DNA from: Nocardia terpenica
GTDB lineage: Bacteria; Actinomycetota; Actinomycetes; Mycobacteriales; Mycobacteriaceae
Reading direction: 5' to 3'
Assembly: GCF_013186535.1 (NCBI RefSeq)
Contig: NZ_JABMCZ010000003.1
Span: 496,001-560,000 of the forward strand
Length of the DNA: 64,000 nucleotides
Both the position numbers and the translations under genes were made by a program. Below the pieces are notes generated by a model, which was given only the letters and a program-made list of their open reading frames with translations, made no database searches and was not told the origin of the DNA. How positions within the stretch are numbered: position 1 is the first letter of the stretch; the number at the start of each line of letters is the position of its first letter. This document shows positions 58,716 to 64,000 of the stretch, one piece after another.

Positions 58716-58729
58716 TAGAACAAGTTCTA
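58716..58729. promoter_or_regulatory. KstR-type operator before the ferredoxin reductase
   Basis: TAGAACAAGTTCTA fits the KstR consensus TnnAACnnGTTnnA exactly. It lies 7 bp before the GTG start of the reductase gene, where a bound repressor would block initiation. Confidence 0.65.
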
Positions 58730-58736
58730 GAATAAG

Positions 58737-59939
58737 GTGGTTGTCGTGCAGGTGAGCGAACGTCCGATCGTGATCGTCGGCGCGGGCTTGGCGGGCCTGC
58801 GCACCGCGGAGGAGCTGCGGCGGGCCGGGCATACCGGCGGGCTGATCCTGGTCGGGGACGAGCCGCGGCTGCCGTACGACCGGCCGCCGCTGTCCAAGCA
58901 GTTCGTGCGCGGCGAGATCGACGACACCACGCTGCGGCCCGCCGAATTCTTCGCCGAGAAGGACATCGAGCTGCGCCTGGGTGTGCCCGCGGCGGGCGTC
59001 GACACCGCGGCCCGGCGGCTGCTGCTGGCCGACGGATCGGGCATCGACTACGACCAGCTGATCATCGCAACGGGCCTGCGCCCCAGGCGGATTGCGGGCC
59101 TGGCGGCGGCCTCCGGCGTGCACGTACTGCGCAGCCACGCCGACGCCACCGCATTGCGCGACGAATTGGAAAGTGCGGCAAGGGTACTCGTGGTAGGCGC
59201 CGGATTCATCGGCTGCGAGCTGGCGGCGAGCTGCCGCGCCCGCGGCCTGGCGGTGGTATTGGTGGAACCGCAGCCGACACCGCTGGCCGCCGCGCTCGGC
59301 GAGCGGGTCGGCGGGCTGCTGGCGCGCCTGCACCGCGACGAGGGTGTCGACGTCCGCTGTGAAGTCGGTGTGGAATCTCTTGTCGTCGAGTCGGATTCGG
59401 TGCGCGGTGCGGTATTGTCCGACGGTGCCGAGGTGGCGGCCGACCTGGTGGTGGTCGGCGTCGGCTCGGTACCGGTCACCGAATGGCTTGCCGATACCGG
59501 CATCCCGGTGGCCGAGCCGCGTGCGGGCGGCGGAGTACTGGCGGACGAGGTGGGCCGGACCGCGATCGCGGGCGTCTGGGCGGTGGGCGATGTCGCCGCC
59601 TGGCGGCACGAGACCGGGCGCGCGCGTCGGGTCGAGCACTGGACCAGCGCGGGTGAGCAGGCCAAGCTGCTCGCCTGCGCGCTGCTGGGTACGACGCCGC
59701 CGGCCGCGGTCCGGGTGCCCTACGTCTGGAGCGATCAGTACGACCTGAAACTCCAGGTGCTGGGCACCCCGGGCGGGGCCGACGAGGTGCGGGTGCTCGA
59801 CGACGACGGCCGTAGGTTCGTCGCCCACTACTTCGCCGACGGCGCGCTGACCGCGGTCGTCGGCGCCGGGCGCACCGCGCAGGTGATGAAGATGCGCGCC
59901 GCGCTCGTCGCGGCCATGAGCGGGGCGCAGGTCGGCTGA
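58737..59939 (+). CDS. FAD-dependent ferredoxin/rubredoxin reductase
   Basis: 400 residues. FAD motif 'IVIVGAGLAGLRTAEELRRAG' (about 9-29), NAD motif 'RVLVVGAGFIGCELAASCRARG' (about 143-164), 'GVWAVGDVAAW' for the flavin, and the C-terminal 'WSDQYDLKLQVLG' of the ThcD/CamA group. It passes electrons from NAD(P)H to a ferredoxin, typically for a P450 or ring-hydroxylating oxygenase. Position equals Rv0688 in M. tuberculosis (between tuf and the mft genes). A KstR-type operator precedes it, suggesting a steroid-linked role. GTG 58737; a later GTG 58752 is possible. Confidence 0.9.
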   Translation: MVVVQVSERPIVIVGAGLAGLRTAEELRRAGHTGGLILVGDEPRLPYDRPPLSKQFVRGEIDDTTLRPAEFFAEKDIELRLGVPAAGVDTAARRLLLADGSGIDYDQLIIATGLRPRRIAGLAAASGVHVLRSHADATALRDELESAARVLVVGAGFIGCELAASCRARGLAVVLVEPQPTPLAAALGERVGGLLARLHRDEGVDVRCEVGVESLVVESDSVRGAVLSDGAEVAADLVVVGVGSVPVTEWLADTGIPVAEPRAGGGVLADEVGRTAIAGVWAVGDVAAWRHETGRARRVEHWTSAGEQAKLLACALLGTTPPAAVRVPYVWSDQYDLKLQVLGTPGGADEVRVLDDDGRRFVAHYFADGALTAVVGAGRTAQVMKMRAALVAAMSGAQVG

Positions 59940-59972
59940 GCGACGGTCGACGGCCGCTAATACAGTGGGATC

Positions 59973-60749
59973 GTGATCGTCACGCTGATCGATTCCGGAC
60001 TGGGTCTGCTACCCACGAGCGCGTGGCTGCGCCGCCTGCGGCCGGATCTGGATCTGCTGCTGCAGACCGATCCCGACGGCGCGCCCTGGGGACCGAAGCC
60101 CGACGACTGGGTGACCGAACGGGTGCTCGCGGCGACCCGGCGCGCACGCGAGCGGGGCGCCGAGGTGGTCGTGATCCCGTGCAATACGGCCAGTGTCACC
60201 GCGCTCGAATATGTGCGCGCCGAGGTCGGGCCCGAGGTGCCGGTGATCGGCACGGTTCCGGCGATCAAGCCCGCGGCGGCCGCGTGCCGCACGGTCGCGG
60301 TCTGGGCGACCGCGGCGACCACGGCCAGCAGCTATCAGGCCGATCTGATCGCCCGCTTCGGCGGCGACGCCGATGTGGTCGGGGTGGCCTGCCACGGCCT
60401 CGCCGACGCCATCGACCGGGGCGATCTGCCCGCGATCGAGAAGGCCATCGAGGCCGCCGTCGCGCAGACCCCGCCCGGCACCGAGGGCATCGTGCTCGGC
60501 TGCACCCACTATCCGCTGGTGCTGGACGCCATCGTGGCCGCCCTCCCCGCCGACATCCGCCTCTTCGACAGCGCCGAAGCCGTTGCGGCCCAAACCCTTC
60601 GGCGCATCGACGCCCTCGGCCGCGACTCGGCCGGATCCGGCACGGTGACCGTGCTCAACAGCGGCCGCCCGGGCACCCTGCCCTCGAGCGCGGCCGCCTT
60701 CGAGTCCGGCCGCATCCTCGGCGCGGTGGGTGCAGCCGCCTCGCTCTAG
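59973..60749 (+). CDS. aspartate/glutamate racemase family protein
   Basis: 258 residues. MurI-type fold with both catalytic cysteines: 'VVVIPCNTASVTALEYVR' (about 69) and 'IVLGCTHYPLVLDAI' (about 178), and the start 'IVTLIDSGLG' related to the DSGxGG motif. Usual glutamate racemases have DSGVGG; the second Gly is absent here ('DSGLGLLPTSAW'), so the substrate may differ. GTG start 33 bp after the reductase, with TAATACAGT close upstream, so the mRNA may be leaderless. Confidence 0.82.
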   Translation: MIVTLIDSGLGLLPTSAWLRRLRPDLDLLLQTDPDGAPWGPKPDDWVTERVLAATRRARERGAEVVVIPCNTASVTALEYVRAEVGPEVPVIGTVPAIKPAAAACRTVAVWATAATTASSYQADLIARFGGDADVVGVACHGLADAIDRGDLPAIEKAIEAAVAQTPPGTEGIVLGCTHYPLVLDAIVAALPADIRLFDSAEAVAAQTLRRIDALGRDSAGSGTVTVLNSGRPGTLPSSAAAFESGRILGAVGAAASL

Positions 60750-60759
60750 CGCCCCAGCC

Positions 60760-60906
60760 GATCCCGGCGCCTCCCCGATCCCGGCGCCTCCCCGATCCCG
60801 GCGTGCCATCTCGTCGATCCCGGCGTGCCATCTCGTCGATCCCGGCATGCCGTCCCGTCGATCCCGGCATGCTTTTGGCCGGGATCCTCTTGTGATTCCG
60901 GCCAAA
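60760..60906. repeat. dispersed palindromic element, copy 6, with five tandem half-units
   Basis: Two 17-bp and three 22-bp tandem half-units (each starting GATCCCGGC) lead into a full core at 60860-60886 (loop ATGCTTTTG). After 7 bp comes a truncated inverted core (GATTCCGGCCAAA, 60894-60906). It lies between the converging racemase and kshB genes. Confidence 0.87.
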
Positions 60907-60913
60907 TGGGCCG

Positions 60914-61969
60914 TCAGAACTGGATCTTGAGGTGATCGGTCACCGGATGTGCCTGGCAGCCCAGGATGTATCCGGACTCGATGTCCTCCGGGTCGAGGAT
61001 CTCGCAGTTGTCCATCTCGACCTTGCCCTCGAGGATGGTGCAGGCGCACGAGCCGCATTCGCCCTCCTGACAGGAGTACGGCACGTCGATTCCCTTGGCC
61101 AGCATGATGTCCACCAGCGTCTGCCGTCGCGGCCAGCGCAGGTTGTGCACCTGACCGTCGAGCTCGACCTCGACGGTGGCCGCGTCGGCGGCCTCCTGCT
61201 CCGATACCTCCGCGGGGGCGCTCTCGGCGAACGGGTCGCCCGACAGGGACGTGAAAACCTCGGCGTGCGTACGGTTTCGGGGCATGCCGAGCTGGGCCAG
61301 CGCGTCGTGCACCCGATCCATGAACGCCTTCGGGCCGCACAGGAAGGCGCGATGGCCGGTGTAGGGGGCGGCGAGGGCGGCCAGCGCCTCGGCGCTGGGC
61401 AGGCCCTGCAGCGTCTCGAGCCAGTGCACCACCACCAGCCGCTGCGGATGCTTCTCGGCCAGTTCGCGCAATTCCGCTGCGAAGATGACGGATTCGGCAT
61501 CGCGGTTGGCGTAGACCAGCACCAGCCGACCGCCGCCGCGGGCCAGCGCCGACTTCAGGATCGACATCACCGGCGTGATCCCGCTGCCCGCCGCGAACAG
61601 CAGCAGATCCTCGTCGAGATCCTTGGGCGTGAAAACCCCTGAGGGCGGCAGCACTTCGAGCTCGTCGCCCGCTTTCACGTTGTCGCACACCCAATTCGAG
61701 GCGTAGCCGTCGGCCGTGCGCTTGACGGTGACCTTGGGCCGGTCGTCGGTGTGCGGCGAGGAGGCCAGCGAGTAGCAGCGCGCCACCGAGCCGGTCCGCT
61801 CGCTCGGGATGCGCAGGGTGAGAAACTGGCCCGGCTGATAGGCGAACCGCTCGCCCAGTTCCTCCGGCACCTCGAAGACCAGCGAGCACGCATCGGCGGT
61901 CTCGGCGATGACCGCGGAGATTCGCAGCACGGCGGATCGCGAGCCGTGCGGTACGTCGACGGTGGTCAT
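60914..61969 (-). CDS. kshB: 3-ketosteroid 9-alpha-monooxygenase, ferredoxin reductase component KshB
   Basis: 351 residues. FNR-type FAD site 'ARCYSLASSPHTDDRPKVTVK' (about 65-85), NAD site 'LLLFAAGSGITPVMSILKSAL', and C-terminal plant-type [2Fe-2S] domain 'PYSCQEGECGSCACTILEGKVEMDNCEIL'. The layout and length equal KshB (HmpA), which supplies electrons to KshA for opening steroid ring B. A KstR-type operator sits just upstream (61988-62001), as expected of a cholesterol gene. A related oxygenase reductase (paaE type) cannot be fully excluded. ATG 61969 with GAGAGGA upstream. Confidence 0.87.
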   Translation of the reverse strand: MTTVDVPHGSRSAVLRISAVIAETADACSLVFEVPEELGERFAYQPGQFLTLRIPSERTGSVARCYSLASSPHTDDRPKVTVKRTADGYASNWVCDNVKAGDELEVLPPSGVFTPKDLDEDLLLFAAGSGITPVMSILKSALARGGGRLVLVYANRDAESVIFAAELRELAEKHPQRLVVVHWLETLQGLPSAEALAALAAPYTGHRAFLCGPKAFMDRVHDALAQLGMPRNRTHAEVFTSLSGDPFAESAPAEVSEQEAADAATVEVELDGQVHNLRWPRRQTLVDIMLAKGIDVPYSCQEGECGSCACTILEGKVEMDNCEILDPEDIESGYILGCQAHPVTDHLKIQF

Positions 61970-61987
61970 GGTGTCCTCTCGGGAAAC

Positions 61988-62001
61988 TAGAACGTGTTCT
62001 A
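61988..62001. promoter_or_regulatory. KstR-type operator before kshB
   Basis: TAGAACGTGTTCTA matches TnnAACnnGTTnnA; the inverted repeat extends to ACTAGAACGTGTTCTAGT (8-2-8). It lies 19 bp before the kshB ATG and just downstream of the tetR stop. Confidence 0.75.
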
Positions 62002-62007
62002 GTTTCA

Positions 62008-62643
62008 CTATACGTGGCCGTTCTCCTGGCGGACAAGCTGGGCCTCCAGGCCCGCGACCAGCACGTCCATGCCGAAGTCGTAGGAGTACCTACCGCGCAG
62101 GTCGGCCATGTGCGCGACGGCGCGCTCGACCGCCTCCGGAAGCGTCACGTCCGTGAGCGGGGCGCGGTCGCGGGGATTCACCCGGGCCCGGCCGAACAGG
62201 TAGGTGTGAATGGTGGCGTAGGCCGCCAGCACATTGCGGTCGCTGAAGCCCGCGTCGAACAGGATCTCCATCACCGCGGCGATCAGGTCGAGCTGCTTGC
62301 CCAGCATCTGTTCGATGAGCACGTCGCCGAGACCGGGGTGCTTGCGCAGCTTCTCATCGATCTGATCGATGAGGTCGCGCAGCCGGTGCTGCCACGGCCC
62401 CGAATCCGGCGGCGGCTTGCGGACCCCGGTCAGCGCCGCGCTGGCGACCAGGTCGAGTAGTTCGCGTTTGTCGGCGACGTAGTAATACGGGGCCATCGGC
62501 GAGACGCCGAGTTCGCGCGACAGGCGCCGCATGGACAGCTTCTCCACGCCGTCCTCGCGCACCACCCGCAGCGCCGCCTCGACGATCTCGGATTCCGACA
62601 ATGTATTGCCGCCCCCGCTCGTCTGCATCCGTCCGACTCCCAT
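62008..62643 (-). CDS. TetR family regulator (tetracycline-repressor-like C-terminal domain)
   Basis: 211 residues. HTH 'SESEIVEAALRVVREDGVEKLSMRRLSRELGVSPMAPYYYVADKRELLDLV' (about 15-65) and the TetR_C_1-type ligand domain ('GPWQHRLRDLIDQIDEKLRKHPGLGDVLIEQ'). It ends 38 bp upstream of kshB on the same strand but is separated from it by the KstR-type site. Whether it regulates kshB is unknown; it does not resemble MftR. ATG 62643 chosen for its GAGGTGG site. Confidence 0.87.
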   Translation of the reverse strand: MGVGRMQTSGGGNTLSESEIVEAALRVVREDGVEKLSMRRLSRELGVSPMAPYYYVADKRELLDLVASAALTGVRKPPPDSGPWQHRLRDLIDQIDEKLRKHPGLGDVLIEQMLGKQLDLIAAVMEILFDAGFSDRNVLAAYATIHTYLFGRARVNPRDRAPLTDVTLPEAVERAVAHMADLRGRYSYDFGMDVLVAGLEAQLVRQENGHV

Positions 62644-63011
62644 GCCACCTCGAGACCGTGCCGCAGCCCACCCGTACGGCGGCCGATTCGTCATCTGCTG
62701 TTCAACATGCTTTTTCCCTCCGCAGTCTAGAGAACCCCTCGGGCAGCGGGTTCGCGTGCGTCGCCCCGACCGGGCCGGTCTGTGAGCAACGGCTCACCGC
62801 GGTATTTGCCAATGGTGAACCAGGCGGCGGCGCAATGTGATCTGCGCCCCTCCGAAGTGATGGTTGCCATTCGATTGCCAGCAATCGTGGCGAATTGCGC
62901 GCCGGTCCGCTGCGGGACGCGCCGGAGCCGGGTCGGGTATTCGCATCGATTTCAATGCGTTTTTTTCGACACGGGCTGCCGGAACGGCAATCACCGCATA
63001 GCATCCCAGGA
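62644..63011. other. intergenic region with hairpins before mftF
   Basis: 368 bp without a supported gene. A perfect 6-bp hairpin (GTGAGC, AACG, GCTCAC) lies at 62782-62797. No mftA-like short gene ending in IDGMCGVY is present here. Confidence 0.55.
62942..62966 (+). terminator. terminator-like hairpin 45 bp before mftF
   Basis: CGCAT (62942-62946) pairs with ATGCG (62955-62959) over an 8-nt loop and seven T residues follow. The stem is short, but the T-run is unusual in this GC-rich region. It could attenuate mftF. Confidence 0.4.
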
Positions 63012-64000
63012 ATGCGCCATGATCGACTGCCCGACGGGTTCGGGGTCCGGATCGATCCCCGGGTGCGCACCTACTCCGGCGGGCGATTCCTGGTCGGCGG
63101 TTCTCCGACGAGGTTGCTGCGGCTCGCGCCGGAGGCGGCCGCCCTGATCGGTGACGGGTACCTGGAGGTGACCGATCCGACATCGGCGGTGGTTGCCAGA
63201 CGGCTGCTCGATTCCGGGGTGGGCAACCCGCGCCCCCGGCTGCTGCCCTCGCCCGAGGACGTCACCGTGGTGGTGCCGCATTACAACGACGCGGCCGGGC
63301 TGGAGCGGCTGCTCGGCACCCTGCGCGGGCACAGCGTCGTGGTGGTCGACGACGGCTCGGACCGGCCGGTGCCGATTCCGCGCACCCGCGGCCGCTGCCG
63401 GGTGACGGTGCTGCGGCACGACCGGCGCCACGGGGCCGCGGCCGCCCGCAATGCCGGTTTACGGGCCGCGACAACCGAATTCGTGGCCTTCCTGGACTCC
63501 GACGTGGTGCCGCGCGCCGGGTGGCTCGAGGTGATGCTCGGGCACTTCAGCGATCCGGAGGTCGCGCTGGTCGCGCCGCGGATCGTGGCGCGCGAGCAGG
63601 ACACCACCGTGCTCGGCCGCTACGAGCAGGCCCGCTCGTCGCTGGATCGCGGGCGGCGCGAGGCCGCGGTGACCTCCCGCGGCGCGGTGTCCTATGTGCC
63701 GGGCGCGGCGTTACTGGTGCGGCGGCGGGCGCTGCTGGCCGAGGGCGGTTTCGACGAGGGGATGCGCTCGGCCGCCGACATCGATCTGTGCTGGCGGCTG
63801 GAGCAGGCGGGCTGGCGGCTGCGCTACGAGCCCGCCGCGCACGTGGCGTGCGATCATCCGGTCTCGGTGGGGAAGTGGTTCGGGCGCAAGGTCTCCCACG
63901 GGGCGAGCGCGGCCCCGCTGGCGGGTCGGCACGCCGGGATGGCGACGCCGCTGTCGGTGCCGTTCTGGACGGTGGTGGCCACGGCCCTGCTGGCGAGCGG
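63012..64000 (+). CDS. mftF: mycofactocin glycosyltransferase MftF (3' end outside the window)
   Basis: At least 329 residues, open to the window end. It starts MRHDRLPDGFGVRID, with 'LVGGSPTRLLRLAP' (the MftF N-terminal domain), then a GT-A glycosyltransferase domain: 'VTVVVPHYNDAAGLERLLGT', 'VVVVDDGSDRP', 'FVAFLDSDVVPRAGWLEVML' with the DSD metal motif, and 'SAADIDLCWRLEQAGWRLRYEP'. MftF adds glucose units to mycofactocin, a peptide-derived redox cofactor. The start ATG 63012 has no clear ribosome site. mftA-E are not in the window. Confidence 0.88.
   Translation, partial: MRHDRLPDGFGVRIDPRVRTYSGGRFLVGGSPTRLLRLAPEAAALIGDGYLEVTDPTSAVVARRLLDSGVGNPRPRLLPSPEDVTVVVPHYNDAAGLERLLGTLRGHSVVVVDDGSDRPVPIPRTRGRCRVTVLRHDRRHGAAAARNAGLRAATTEFVAFLDSDVVPRAGWLEVMLGHFSDPEVALVAPRIVAREQDTTVLGRYEQARSSLDRGRREAAVTSRGAVSYVPGAALLVRRRALLAEGGFDEGMRSAADIDLCWRLEQAGWRLRYEPAAHVACDHPVSVGKWFGRKVSHGASAAPLAGRHAGMATPLSVPFWTVVATALLAS

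Noticed and set aside
62008..62643. TetR gene near mftF as MftR
   Set aside because: Its C-terminal domain is of the tetracycline-repressor type and the start does not match MftR. It lies on the other strand, upstream of kshB.

Overview
The window is high-GC actinobacterial chromosome from the order Mycobacteriales, most likely Nocardia or a close relative. Evidence is the gene order shared with Mycobacterium tuberculosis Rv0561c-Rv0566c and the rpmG/had/secE/nusG to tuf/mft region, a complete mce operon, type VII secretion-type proteins, fused HadA/HadB, and KstR-type operators beside kshB. Family calls rest on sequence motifs and remembered family features; no search was run.

Layout. 1-4.9 kb: VOC protein, AraC regulator, MenJ-like reductase, polyprenyl diphosphate synthase, HtpX and a YajQ-type protein. 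5.0-11.4 kb: tRNA-Tyr, tRNA-Thr, tRNA-Met, rpmG (56 codons), fused hadAB, tRNA-Trp, secE, nusG, rplK, rplA, rplJ, rplL. 11.6-23.0 kb: one mce operon (mceG, yrbEA, yrbEB, mceABCDEF, two Mce-associated genes), mostly with overlapping or nearly touching genes, lying between rplL and rpoB. 23.4-31.0 kb: rpoB and rpoC; the rifampicin region of rpoB is wild type.

31-47 kb is an accessory stretch of small transcription units: a chloramphenicol-efflux-type MFS gene with an attenuator-like leader, XRE, GNAT, MarR, ribA/ygiD, a 5'-truncated NAD(P)H-binding gene, MerR, a histidine phosphatase, fprB, an acyl-ACP thioesterase, a type VII-type pair with a transglycosylase domain, an oxidoreductase, an APH-type kinase, AsnC with divergent hppD, and two lipoproteins. 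48-52.7 kb is the str operon (rpsL, rpsG, fusA, tuf). 52.8-64 kb holds a protein with 29 tandem octapeptides, a two-module AsnC regulator divergent from an MFS pump, a TetR/SPW pair, a ferredoxin reductase, an Asp/Glu racemase-like gene, kshB, a TetR regulator and mftF, which runs off the window.

The strongest unexplained signal is a dispersed palindromic element at six intergenic loci: a covarying stem, an almost invariant nine-base loop, inverted-pair arrangements, tandem half-unit expansions, and in three cases direct overlap with the stop codon of the neighbouring gene. Other points of interest are mftF without mftA-E at its usual place, two KstR-type operators, a HadAB fusion with a possible second catalytic dyad, and the attenuator before the MFS gene.
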